NCBI GenBank assembly: GCA_903935205.1
Contig: CAIZQU010000055.1
Location: 1 to 45,537, forward strand
DNA from: an uncultured cyanobacterium
Lineage (GTDB): Bacteria; Cyanobacteriota; Cyanobacteriia; PCC-6307; Cyanobiaceae
Direction of reading: 5' to 3'
DNA length: 45,537 nt
How positions within the stretch are numbered: position 1 is the first letter of the stretch; every line of letters begins with the position of its first letter. This document shows, one piece after another, positions 34,322 to 41,986 of this stretch. The notes beneath the pieces were generated by a model. It made no database searches. It was not told where the DNA came from and worked only from the letters and a program-made list of their open reading frames with translations. A program made the position numbers and the translations under genes.

Positions 34322-34597
34322 ATGGCCGCGACGCCCCCCGCCGGCGGCAGCACCCCGGCGCCCCCGAAATCCCAGAGCGATGGCCTGAAGAAGGGAGCGC
34401 TGGTGCGGCTGAACCTGGCCGCCTACCAGGGCAGCCTGGAGGCCTCGGCCAGCGATGCGGTGCCACCCGCCTATGTGCTGGAGGGTCCCGGCGAAATCCT
34501 GGCGGTGAAGAACGGCTACGCCCAACTGCGCTGGCGCCGGCCGGTGCCGGACGTGTGGCTGCGGCTCGACCAGCTGGAGGCTTGGAGCGCCGGCTGA
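34322..34597 (+). CDS. ndhO: NAD(P)H-quinone oxidoreductase subunit O
   Basis: A 91-residue oxygenic-photosynthesis-specific subunit of the NDH-1 complex, located on the cytoplasmic/stromal arm. The NdhO core is KKGALVRLNLAAYQGSLEA at residues 23-41, a disordered-looking 22-residue N-terminus precedes it, and the C-terminal part contains VLEGPGEILAVKNGYAQLRWRRPVPDVWLRLDQLE, with the conserved W-R-R-P-V-P-D-V-W. ATG 34322 is used; an in-frame ATG at 34304 adds six residues. The size is normal (70-90). It stands alone between two minus-strand genes. Confidence 0.93.
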   Translation: MAATPPAGGSTPAPPKSQSDGLKKGALVRLNLAAYQGSLEASASDAVPPAYVLEGPGEILAVKNGYAQLRWRRPVPDVWLRLDQLEAWSAG

Positions 34598-34787
34598 GGC
34601 CAGCCAGCCGCTGGAGAGGCGGCCAGCCAGGGCGCACACCGGGCTGGAGGAGGGTGTCCCTTCGCCGGGAAGGGGTGGGGCCCTCTGGTGATCCGGATCG
34701 CTGCCGGTCCAGGCGGAGCAGACCGGGCCGCTGGGAAGGGCGATCGCCGCCAGGCCCCAAGCCGGGACTGATGGCCGACCTCCGGGA

Positions 34788-35546
34788 TCAAAGCTCCAGC
34801 CGGCGCCGCTCCTCGTGGAGGCGCTGGCGACGCAGGCGGGCCTCGCGCAGCATCTGGCGACCGTCGTGGAGATAGTTGTCCACGTAGCCGAGGGTGTAGC
34901 GCTCCAGTTCGGCGACACCGTCCTGCACCTGGCCCAGGCAGTGGTAAAGGCTGAGCCCGAAACCACGGGCGCAGTGCGGGCAGAGCCTGGAGCGGTAGAG
35001 CGTTTCGGCGCGGACCAGGCGGGCCCGACTCTGTTCCAGGACGCTGCAGAAGTCGGCCATCAGCGCGTCGTCGTAGGGATCGGCAGCCAGGGCCTTGAGA
35101 GCCGCGGGGAAGGCATTGATCACCTGGCCCAGCAAGCGATCCAGCGGCGCATAGACCGTCTGCAGCCAGCTGCGCAGATCCTGCTCGGCGGCGGCGGCCG
35201 CACCGCTGGCACGGCGAACGTCAACGCTGGCAGCCGCGGCGGCATGGTCTTGGTCATCGGCCGTCGCCACGGCCGCGCCAGGGGCGCGGATCACACCGGA
35301 CGCCAGGGCCGTGGCGGCGTCATAGCGCCGGCGGCGATCTCGATCCCCCAGCACCTCCCAGGCGGCATTGAGGGCCAGGATCCGCTGGGGATCGCCGCCG
35401 GCATCGGGATGGTGTTGCTTCACCAGGGTGCGATAGGCCGTCTTGATCTCGGCGGCCGTCGCGCTCTGGGCCACGCCCAGGGCGGCGTAGTGATCGGTAG
35501 CCGCCAGGGACGAGCTGGAGGAGGGTTCGCGGCGGGCGGCGGCCAA
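34788..35546 (-). CDS. DnaJ-domain protein
   Basis: A protein of about 252 residues with an N-terminal J domain (ATDHYAALGVAQSATAAEIK..., the essential HPD in KQHHPDAGGDP, then NAAWEVLGDRDRRRRYD) and a C-terminal all-helical region of unknown function with VLEQSRARLVRAETLYRSRLCPHCARGFGLS. No Gly/Phe or zinc-finger region, so it is a class C co-chaperone with an unknown client. The start is unclear: no ATG is in frame close to the J domain; TTG 35546 and TTG 35603 are candidates. The frame is open to 35690, but that part covers the terminator of the upstream porin and is unlikely to be translated. Confidence 0.8.
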   Translation of the reverse strand: MAAARREPSSSSSLAATDHYAALGVAQSATAAEIKTAYRTLVKQHHPDAGGDPQRILALNAAWEVLGDRDRRRRYDAATALASGVIRAPGAAVATADDQDHAAAAASVDVRRASGAAAAAEQDLRSWLQTVYAPLDRLLGQVINAFPAALKALAADPYDDALMADFCSVLEQSRARLVRAETLYRSRLCPHCARGFGLSLYHCLGQVQDGVAELERYTLGYVDNYLHDGRQMLREARLRRQRLHEERRRLEL

Positions 35547-35601
35547 ACGGCTGGAGAGCGGGCAGCACCCATCATCGACCCGGCGGAGCGGCGAACACCA
35601 C

Positions 35602-35626
35602 AAAAAAAGCCCCCCTAGCGGGGGGC
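35602..35626 (-). terminator. rho-independent terminator of porin 1
   Basis: Read on the minus strand, a 7-bp stem of G/C (GCCCCCC / GGGGGGC) with a 4-nt loop spans 35626-35609 and runs into seven T (35608-35602). It is about 70 nt after the stop of the 570-residue porin gene and before the DnaJ-domain gene. Confidence 0.92.
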
Positions 35627-35695
35627 CGTTGTGTGCCTGTGTGTGTGAGGAGGAAGAGGGATGGGGGGTGCCGAAAGCCAGCACCGCCAACCGGA

Positions 35696-37408
35696 TCAGA
35701 AGCGGAAGGTGGTCTGCACCAGGCCGCCGAGGGCGTTGTTGGTCTGGCCGTTGCCGGTGTACTGGCCGTTGGGGCGGCTCAAGTAGAACATGGCCGGCGT
35801 GATGCTGATGTTGTCGCTCACCTTGAAGCGATACCAGAGCTCCATGGCGTAGTTGCCATCGTTGGGGCCGTCAGGTGAATCCTGGCCGGAGATCCTGTCG
35901 TTGGTCAGGCCGGTGGCAAAGCTGGGCTGGCCGAGGGCGAAACCGAGAGCGTTGCCCTTGGCGAAGACATCACCCCACTGCAGGCCCAGTTGCCAGGACT
36001 GGATGTCGGTGATGTTGCGGCTGTTGCCGTAGGCGGGGAAGGTGGTGGAGGCGGCGCCGGAGGCGTTGGTGTTGTTGTAGTCAGCGCGGGAGATGCTGCT
36101 GATGCCCCAGCCGAGGCTGAGCGAAGGCAGCAGACCGGATTGGAGCGGCTGCCAGCCGGCGCCGAGGGCGAAATTGTTGCTGTAGGAGTTGCCGTCCCAG
36201 GCGGAGGGGGTACCGGGCGTGCCGTAGCCATCACAGGCGAGAGATTGGACGGCGAACTGGGTGCCGCGACGCGCCATATTCTGGCCGCACTGGCCATAGC
36301 GCCAGGCCGCGGTAAGGGAGAACTGAGGACCGGCAAAACCGATCTGGGTCAGCAGACTACCGGCGCTATTGCTGTTGAAAAGACCGCCAGAAGTGGTGTC
36401 GCTGGTGTCACCCTTGGGGCTGACATAGTTGGCGGAAGCGGCAAAAAAGGGCTGACCTTTCTTGACGTTTTGCTTCCAGATCAGGCCGGCGGCACTACCT
36501 GTGGCCTTGTTATAGGTAGCGGGCGCACCAGCCAGGGTGAAGACATCGAGCAGATCAGCGCGATAGAAGGAAGGTTGGATCGCCAGCATCTCGGTGTTAC
36601 GGGCGATCGGACCGACCACGGCGGTGAAGGTCTTACCGACGGGGAAGCGATAGTAGAGACGGTCGACGTTGACGACATTCGGACCGCCGGTGGGCGAGAA
36701 TGCCTTGTCGAGGGCGAGGAGATTATAGGGATTACCGCCGAAAGCGTTGTTATTAAAGTTGCCGCTGCGCAGGCGGGTGAAGAGCAGATCCTTGCCGGTG
36801 AAACTGGTGTTCAGCGCCAGACGCAGATCGTAGTTAAAGGTCAGTGCACCCCACTTCTCATTGTTGGTCTCGGCATATTTAGCCGCGTTCGAACCAGCGC
36901 CGTTGGCTGTGCTGGGGCTGTTCTGGCTGCCGCCAAAATCAACCGCGCCGAGCATGAAGGAAGCTTCGCCCTGCAGCTTGGTCGTGGTCGAGAACTGGTT
37001 GGCTTCCAGCTCTCCGACGCGGGCCTCGAGGCCATCGACGCGGCCGCGCAGCACCGCCAGCTCATTCTGAAACTCCTTGAGCAGCCGCTTCAGTTCGTCG
37101 GTGCTTTCGGTGACGCGATCCAGGCAGGCGTTGAGCAGGGCTGCCGCTTCGTAGCGGGTCATCGCCTGGCCACCCTTATAGGTGCCGCTGGGATAACCGG
37201 CCACGCAGCCATAGGTGTCAACCAGGTTGGAGAGGGCCTGATAGGCCCAGTCCGTGGGCTTGACGTCGGAAAGCTGGGAGACGCTGGTGACCTGGTCATC
37301 GCTGACCGGGGCATAGCGGTTGAGATCGGATTGACCGGCGAAAGCGGCCAGGGGAGCGGCCGTTGTGGCGGCCAGTGATGCGATCAGCAGACGCTGGAAG
37401 GGTTGCAT
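35696..37408 (-). CDS. SLH-OprB 'iron uptake porin' (porin 1)
   Basis: A 570-residue outer-membrane porin of the cyanobacterial SomA/OprB type. It has a signal peptide (MQPFQRLLIASLAATTAAPLAAFA), an SLH domain that binds peptidoglycan-linked polysaccharide (VTSVSQLSDVKPTDWAYQAL ... MTRYEAAALLNACLDRV, residues about 38-100), a coiled coil (ELKRLLKEFQNELAVLRGRVDGLEARVGELEAN), and the OprB-like barrel ending with the aromatic T-F-R-F tail required for outer-membrane insertion. ATG 37408 is preceded by GAGGAA at 37414-37419. It is a paralogue of the gene just upstream, with strong identity in the SLH and coiled-coil parts and divergence in the barrel. Relatives conduct inorganic ions, including iron. 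Confidence 0.93.
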   Translation of the reverse strand: MQPFQRLLIASLAATTAAPLAAFAGQSDLNRYAPVSDDQVTSVSQLSDVKPTDWAYQALSNLVDTYGCVAGYPSGTYKGGQAMTRYEAAALLNACLDRVTESTDELKRLLKEFQNELAVLRGRVDGLEARVGELEANQFSTTTKLQGEASFMLGAVDFGGSQNSPSTANGAGSNAAKYAETNNEKWGALTFNYDLRLALNTSFTGKDLLFTRLRSGNFNNNAFGGNPYNLLALDKAFSPTGGPNVVNVDRLYYRFPVGKTFTAVVGPIARNTEMLAIQPSFYRADLLDVFTLAGAPATYNKATGSAAGLIWKQNVKKGQPFFAASANYVSPKGDTSDTTSGGLFNSNSAGSLLTQIGFAGPQFSLTAAWRYGQCGQNMARRGTQFAVQSLACDGYGTPGTPSAWDGNSYSNNFALGAGWQPLQSGLLPSLSLGWGISSISRADYNNTNASGAASTTFPAYGNSRNITDIQSWQLGLQWGDVFAKGNALGFALGQPSFATGLTNDRISGQDSPDGPNDGNYAMELWYRFKVSDNISITPAMFYLSRPNGQYTGNGQTNNALGGLVQTTFRF

Positions 37409-37564
37409 GAATTCCTCACACCAAAAGAGGACTTCCGTACAGGAAGCATTCCAATGATACCGATCGCAATGCCAGCGAGAACAGGGCCAAGGCACAGGTC
37501 CTGGTATCGGCGAGCACAACATCGCTCGGCGAACAGCGCGGCTGTGCCGTGGGAGATTTCCGAT

Positions 37565-37594
37565 AAAAAAAGCCCGACCGCAATGCGGCCGAGC
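37565..37594 (-). terminator. rho-independent terminator of porin 2
   Basis: On the minus strand a 10-bp stem (GCTCGGCCGC / GCGGTCGGGC, with two G-U pairs) and an ATT loop occupies 37594-37572, followed by seven T (37571-37565). It is 43 nt after the porin 2 stop and ends that transcript before the porin 1 gene, so the two porins have separate promoters. Confidence 0.92.
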
Positions 37595-37636
37595 TTTGAT
37601 CAAAGAAGGGAAACGGTCAGACTGGGACTGCCGAAA

Positions 37637-39229
37637 TCAGAAGCGGAAAGTGGTTTTGACGAGGCCGCCGAGGGCATCGAAATCACCATTGCCTTTCTGC
37701 AGCGAGCCAAGGGGGGCGCTGAGATAGTAAATGGCGGGAGTCACACTGATGTTGTCGGTGACTTGCAGCTTGTACCAACCTTCCCAGGCATAGTTGCCAT
37801 CGTTGGAGCCGGAGCTGGTCATGAAGGTGGGCTGACCAACGGCGAAGCCAAGGGTGTTGCCCTTGAACAGGACATCGCCCCACTGCAAGCCAAGGTACCA
37901 GGATTGGCTTTCATCCAGACCGGCGGGAGCACCGACGTAGGTGTTGATGCCCCAGCCTGCGCTGATCGAAGGGAACCAGCTGGAAGCCAGCGGCGAGAAA
38001 TAACCGCTGAGGCCGAAGGAATTGACGTTGTCGGAAAGGCCGAAAGCTTCAACGGCTTCGGGGGTACCGTTACCGCCGTAAAGGCCAGCATAAGGGCCGG
38101 TGAAGCCCCCGTTCGAGGTGTAGGTGTAGGCAGCGGCAATACCATAATTGGCACCACCGTAGGCGAGCTGAACGGTGCCGGTTTCGTTCGAACCACTGGT
38201 GGCAATGCCGCCATTTTCAGGGTTGGAACTATCGCCGTTGGCGCTCACATAGTTGGCGCTCAGGCTGAGGCCACCAGCTTTCCACCACAGACCGCCACCA
38301 GCACCGAGGTTGAGGCTGTAGGTGCCAGGGGCACCGGCGTAGGTGAAGGTGTCGAGGATGGTGTCAGCCGGATAGGCCGAGGGCCACATCGCCAGCATGT
38401 CGTCCTGACGGACGCGGGGACCGAAGGTGGCGGTGAAACCGCTGCCGATCGGGAACTGATAGAAGAGGCGGTTGATCTCGACGACATTGTTGCCAGCGCC
38501 GGATTCAAAGGCGGTCTCCATGCCGAGAAGGCCGACCGGAGGATTGCCGAACCAGGCGCTGCCTTCAAAGTTGCCGGAACGCAGGCGTGTGCGCAGCAGG
38601 TCCTTGCCGGTGAAGCTGGTGTCGAGGTCGAGGCGCAGGTCGTAGTTGAACGACAGGGCACCGATCTGTTGCTTGGCGTAGTCGGCGTACTTGCCACCCA
38701 CGGGCGCGCCGCTGTATGCGTTCAGATCGTCTGTGGTGCGCAGATCACCACCGAAGCTGTTGGCACCGATCACAAAGGCGGCGTAGCCCTTCAGCTTGGT
38801 GGTGGTGGAGAACTGATTCGCCTCCAGTTCGCCCACACGGGCCTCAAGGCCATCGACGCGGCCGCGCAGCACGGCGAGCTCCTTTTGGAACTCCTTCATC
38901 AGCCGCTTCAGCTCGTCGGTGGTCTCGGTGACGCGATCGAGGCAGGCGTTGAGCAGGGCAGCCGCCTCATAGCGGGTCATCGCCTGGCCGCCCTTGAAGG
39001 TGCCACTGGGATAGCCGGCGACGCAGCCATAGCGATCAACCAGGTTGGAGAGGGCCTGATAGGCCCAGTCGGTGGGGCGAACGTCGGAGAACTGGGAGAT
39101 GCTGGTGACCTGGTCCTGGCTGGCGTAAGCATCAACGCCGGAAAGGTTGAGGTCGGAGGCACTGGCCGCCACCGGAGCCAACAGGCCCAGGGCAGCCGGA
39201 GCCAGCAGCAGTTGCTGGAAGAGTTTCAT
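37637..39229 (-). CDS. SLH-OprB 'iron uptake porin' (porin 2)
   Basis: A 530-residue paralogue of porin 1 with the same layout: signal peptide (MKLFQQLLLAPAALGLLAPVAASA), SLH domain (VTSISQFSDVRPTDWAYQAL ... FKGGQAMTRYEAAAL), a coiled coil almost identical to that of porin 1 (VLRGRVDGLEARVGELEANQ), an OprB barrel and a final T-F-R-F. It is 40 residues shorter in the barrel. ATG 39227-39229 is preceded by GAGG (39236-39239). A perfect 7-bp palindrome lies 24-43 bp ahead of the start. Tandem pairs of such porins are common in picocyanobacteria; differing barrels suggest different selectivity or regulation. Confidence 0.93.
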   Translation of the reverse strand: MKLFQQLLLAPAALGLLAPVAASASDLNLSGVDAYASQDQVTSISQFSDVRPTDWAYQALSNLVDRYGCVAGYPSGTFKGGQAMTRYEAAALLNACLDRVTETTDELKRLMKEFQKELAVLRGRVDGLEARVGELEANQFSTTTKLKGYAAFVIGANSFGGDLRTTDDLNAYSGAPVGGKYADYAKQQIGALSFNYDLRLDLDTSFTGKDLLRTRLRSGNFEGSAWFGNPPVGLLGMETAFESGAGNNVVEINRLFYQFPIGSGFTATFGPRVRQDDMLAMWPSAYPADTILDTFTYAGAPGTYSLNLGAGGGLWWKAGGLSLSANYVSANGDSSNPENGGIATSGSNETGTVQLAYGGANYGIAAAYTYTSNGGFTGPYAGLYGGNGTPEAVEAFGLSDNVNSFGLSGYFSPLASSWFPSISAGWGINTYVGAPAGLDESQSWYLGLQWGDVLFKGNTLGFAVGQPTFMTSSGSNDGNYAWEGWYKLQVTDNISVTPAIYYLSAPLGSLQKGNGDFDALGGLVKTTFRF

Positions 39230-39252
39230 GAAGTCCTCACACGGAAAGGGCG

Positions 39253-39272
39253 CAATGCGCCACACCGCATTG
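39253..39272 (-). promoter_or_regulatory. palindrome in the 5' region of porin 2
   Basis: CAATGCG and CGCATTG form a perfect 7-bp inverted repeat with a 6-nt spacer, 24-43 bp ahead of the porin 2 start codon. It could be a regulator site or a 5' untranslated hairpin close to the ribosome-binding site. A single copy of the inner 8-mer GCATTGCG also lies about 57-64 bp ahead of porin 1. Confidence 0.35.
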
Positions 39273-39636
39273 TGTAGCCAGTGATCGCCAGTACATCCGG
39301 GGGTGTGACAGAAGACCCAACGGCCTCCAGCATGGGGAGACCAACGGATTCCGCCCGGCCGCGGCCCCCCATCTGAACTCCCATTCACCCCTGACTCCTG
39401 GCCCAGCCAACGGGGTCACCAGACCGGCTGCCAACGGGCCTGGCAACGCCGCCACTCCCACCACCGCACCCACCGCCGGGCCAGGCACGGGAGCATCCCG
39501 GCCCTGGCCCGGTCCCGACCGCTGGTGGCTGGCCCTCGGGGGTCTCTGGCTTCTGGCCACGGCCGCGGACCGCCTCTGGCTGCGCCTGGATCAGCGGCTG
39601 CCGGCCTGGGATCAGGCCGACTATCTCAACAGCGCC
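39273..39636. other. 5' region of the first GT39 gene; coding continues upstream of the ATG
   Basis: About 360 bp separate the porin 2 upstream region from the first usable ATG of the glycosyltransferase gene. The last 130-150 bp are clearly coding in the frame of that gene: from about 39490 it reads PWPGPDRWWLALGGLWLLA, then D-R-L-W-L-R-L-D, then W-D-Q-A-D-Y-L-N-S-A, which is the first membrane helix and the conserved Asp loop of the family. In this frame there is no ATG, GTG or TTG between the stop at 39229-39231 and 39637. The earlier part is Pro/Asn/Thr-rich. See the finding on the missing start. Confidence 0.6.
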
Positions 39637-41667
39637 ATGGACCACGGCCGGGCCCTGGGCCTGCTCCCCGGGGGTGGCTGGCAGGGGTTCGACCATCTGC
39701 TCGACCTCTCCCCGAAGATCCCGCCCCTGGCCTCGCTCGTCAACGGCACGGTGATGGCCCTGGCCGGTGACAGCCCAGACGAGGCGAGCTGGGCCCTGGC
39801 CCTCTGGCATGGCCTGCTGCTGCTGGTGGTGGCCTGCTGGGGAAGGGATCTACTGGGGCGTCGCTTCGGGCTGCTCGCCGCCGCCCTGCTCACCCTGGTG
39901 CCCGCCCTGGCCGAGCAACGGCTCGACTACACCCTTGACCTGGCCCTCGCCGCCACCACCACCCTGGCCCTCTGGCGGCTCGGCCGCTGGTCGGCCCCCG
40001 CACGCCTGGGCGGGGGGCGCTGGGGCGAAGGCCTGATGGCCGCCGCCGCCATCGGCGCAGCCCTGCTGGTCAAGCAAAGCGCCCTGCTGATGCTGGCGCT
40101 TCCCTGCCTCTGGGCCGTGCTGCGCAGCCTCGGTCGGCCGCGACGGCTGGCCCAGGTGGCCCTCGGCCTGGCCCTGGTGCTGGGGATGCTGTTGCCCTGG
40201 CTCCACCACAACTGGATCACCACCCTGAGCGGCACCAACCGGGCGGTGCTGGTCTCGGCGGCGCGAGAGGGCGATCCGGCGGTGTTCAGCTTCGCCTCCC
40301 TCACCTATTACCTGCGCTTGCTTCCCCAGCAGCTCGGAGCTGTGCTGGTGCTGCCCGCCCTGGCGGCGGGGAGCCTGGCGGCCTGGCACCAGCGCAGCCG
40401 GCTGGCCGAGCTCTGGCGGGACCCCCTGCGCCGCCTGCCCCCCGGCTGGACCTGGCTGATCGGCTGCACCGTGGCGGGCTGGCTCTGCACCACCTTGAGC
40501 CCCAATAAGGACGGTCGTTACATCGCCCCCCTGCTGCCCCTGCTTGCCCTGCTGCTGGCGCGGGGCTGGTGGCAGGCGGGCCTGGAGCTTCGCGCCAGGC
40601 TGGGGTGGGCCTGGCCAACGGGGCTGCTGGCGGCGGGCCTGCTCAGCGCTGCCGCCGCCCTTGCCCAGGCCAGGGATACGGCCCTGCAACGGCAGCCAGG
40701 CTCCCCCGCACCCGCCGCCATGGCTGAACTGCGGCGGCGGGTGGGCAACCAGCCGCTGACCCTGATCAACCTGCCGGATGGGCCTGAGCTCAACGAGCAC
40801 ACCCTGACCACCTATGGCCGCCTCAACGGCGGCCAGATCCTGGCCCGGCGTCTCGGCAAACGGCCCGAAGATCATCCGCTGGTGCTGGAGCGCAGCAGCT
40901 GGGTGCTGTTGGCCAGCGGCGGCGACATGGGCAGCCGCCACCGCAACACGCGGATCCTCAGCGAGCGGCTGCGCGGCGATGGCCGCTTCCAGCGGCTGGC
41001 CCACTGGCCCTGGAGCAAGGGGCGGCAGGTGGAGCTCTGGCAACGGCGGCCCGGAAGCTCAGCCGTTCCGTTCGATGCCGACTTCATCCGCCTGGCGCGG
41101 GGCATGGAACAGGGGCCGGCTGGTCTGAGCCGGTTGTTCGAACGGATCGGCCCCGAACACCAGCTGGATGGGCACTTTCTCTATCAGGGGCGGGTGCAAC
41201 GCTGGGCCCGGGAGCGCCTCAGCCGCAACCCCGCCGATCCCGACGCCCTCTGGAGCCTGGCCCTGATCGACACCCTCCGGAACCGTCCCCAGGGGGCCCA
41301 GGGCTGGTACAAAAAGCTTCAGGCGCTTCAGCCAGGCGCCCCATGGCCGGCCATCTATCGCACGGTGGTGCTGCTGGCCGACTGGCGCCCCGGCTCCGCC
41401 GCCAATGTGAGCTACGAGAGCACCGATGCCGTGGGGCACCACCCCGTGATGCGGGCCCTGCGCAATCTGAGCCGCGGCCTGGTCGGCCATCCCCTCTCCC
41501 TGGAGGCCCTTCGGGTGAGTGTGCCTGCGGCCATCCAATCGGTCCGCTCGGATCTGGAAAGCGTGAAGCCAGAGCCCGCGCCCCAGATCGCGCCCCCAAG
41601 CCCGGCGGCGATGCCTGCGCAGAACCAGGCCCCGAGCCGCCGCCAGGCCGGGAGCGCTCAACCCTGA
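39637..41667 (+). CDS. GT39 (ArnT/PMT-like) glycosyltransferase with TPR-like tail
   Basis: A large membrane glycosyltransferase of the GT39/PMT superfamily, which transfers sugars from a lipid-phosphate donor on the outer face of the inner membrane. From ATG 39637 it has 676 residues with about ten membrane helices (residues 40-370), including EQRLDYTLDLALAATTTLAL (second conserved acidic loop), LLVKQSALLMLALP and SPNKDGRYIAPLLPLLALL. The true N-terminus lies upstream, since the first helix and the conserved WDQADY loop are encoded ahead of this ATG. Residues about 440-676 are soluble and include a TPR-like pair (RNPADPDALWSLALIDTLRNRPQGAQGWYKKLQALQPGAPW). A second GT39 gene follows 0.77 kb downstream. 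Confidence 0.82.
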   Translation: MDHGRALGLLPGGGWQGFDHLLDLSPKIPPLASLVNGTVMALAGDSPDEASWALALWHGLLLLVVACWGRDLLGRRFGLLAAALLTLVPALAEQRLDYTLDLALAATTTLALWRLGRWSAPARLGGGRWGEGLMAAAAIGAALLVKQSALLMLALPCLWAVLRSLGRPRRLAQVALGLALVLGMLLPWLHHNWITTLSGTNRAVLVSAAREGDPAVFSFASLTYYLRLLPQQLGAVLVLPALAAGSLAAWHQRSRLAELWRDPLRRLPPGWTWLIGCTVAGWLCTTLSPNKDGRYIAPLLPLLALLLARGWWQAGLELRARLGWAWPTGLLAAGLLSAAAALAQARDTALQRQPGSPAPAAMAELRRRVGNQPLTLINLPDGPELNEHTLTTYGRLNGGQILARRLGKRPEDHPLVLERSSWVLLASGGDMGSRHRNTRILSERLRGDGRFQRLAHWPWSKGRQVELWQRRPGSSAVPFDADFIRLARGMEQGPAGLSRLFERIGPEHQLDGHFLYQGRVQRWARERLSRNPADPDALWSLALIDTLRNRPQGAQGWYKKLQALQPGAPWPAIYRTVVLLADWRPGSAANVSYESTDAVGHHPVMRALRNLSRGLVGHPLSLEALRVSVPAAIQSVRSDLESVKPEPAPQIAPPSPAAMPAQNQAPSRRQAGSAQP

Positions 41668-41688
41668 AAATCCCCTGAAAATCCCCTC

Positions 41689-41728
41689 AAAAACGATGCC
41701 CCCGGCAAGCACAGGGCTGACCGGGGGC
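41689..41728 (-). terminator. rho-independent terminator downstream of the 17-codon ORF
   Basis: On the minus strand GCCCCCGG (41728-41721) pairs with CCGGGGGC (41705-41698), a perfect 8-bp stem; the 15-nt loop can form an inner AGC/GCT pair. A short ATCG spacer leads to five T (41693-41689). It sits 53 nt after the stop of the 17-codon ORF and faces away from the plus-strand GT39 gene, so it ends a minus-strand transcript. On the plus strand the same stem lacks a T-run. Confidence 0.75.
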
Positions 41729-41780
41729 TCTCGCCGGGTCCACGCTGTCGCGGAACCACATGATCGAAACAGGCGCCGAC

Positions 41781-41834
41781 TCAGGCGGCGTTCTCCGCGA
41801 TCCGCAGACCCTGGATGGATGGACTGGATTGCAT
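41781..41834 (-). CDS. 17-residue peptide ORF with strong ribosome-binding site
   Basis: ATG 41832-41834 to TGA 41781-41783 encodes 17 residues: M-Q-S-S-P-S-I-Q-G-L-R-I-A-E-N-A-A. It is not recognisable as any known peptide. What makes it credible is the context: AAGGAGG at 41843-41849, a full match to the anti-Shine-Dalgarno sequence, lies 8 nt ahead of the ATG, far better than most genes in this window, and a terminator follows 53 nt after the stop. The result is a compact minus-strand unit of roughly 160 nt plus its leader. It may be a real small protein, the peptide of a dual-function small RNA, or a leader peptide; a second short frame of 24 codons (starting near 41762) overlaps the terminator and is less likely. 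Confidence 0.45.
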   Translation of the reverse strand: MQSSPSIQGLRIAENAA

Positions 41835-41842
41835 GGACACCT

Positions 41843-41849
41843 CCTCCTT
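41843..41849 (-). promoter_or_regulatory. consensus ribosome-binding site AAGGAGG
   Basis: AAGGAGG followed by AGGT, 8 nt and 4 nt ahead of the ATG at 41834 respectively. Most genes in this window have weak or no Shine-Dalgarno, so this site stands out and decides the start of the 17-codon ORF. Confidence 0.6.
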
Positions 41850-41959
41850 GTTGGATGATGCCAGCCGGTGTCGCCTTCGAAACCAGCCCCCGGGGGAACT
41901 GCTTTCACGCCACTGCTGACGGAACCGACCCAGCCTAACCAGGTCGACAAGGACGACGG

Positions 41960-41986
41960 GGCGGCGGAGGCGGCGGAGGCGGCGGC
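41960..41986 (+). repeat. three tandem GGCGGCGGA units
   Basis: Three 9-bp units (the last ends GGC) in the GT39-GT39 intergenic region. On the minus strand they would code for a run of nine prolines at the end of an otherwise unconvincing 115-codon frame. Confidence 0.8.

Noticed and set aside
37440-37475. Possible Fur box upstream of porin 1 (AATGATACCGATCGCAAT region)
   Set aside because: Only loosely like the Fur consensus, with several mismatches in the key A/T positions; suggested mainly by the word 'iron' in the porin name.
37403-39277. A 624-codon open frame on the plus strand, antisense to both porins
   Set aside because: It mirrors the porin coding sequence (Gly/Ala/Val-rich, no motif, no ribosome-binding site). 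The porins show signal peptides, SLH domains and terminators on the other strand; long antisense frames are expected at this GC.
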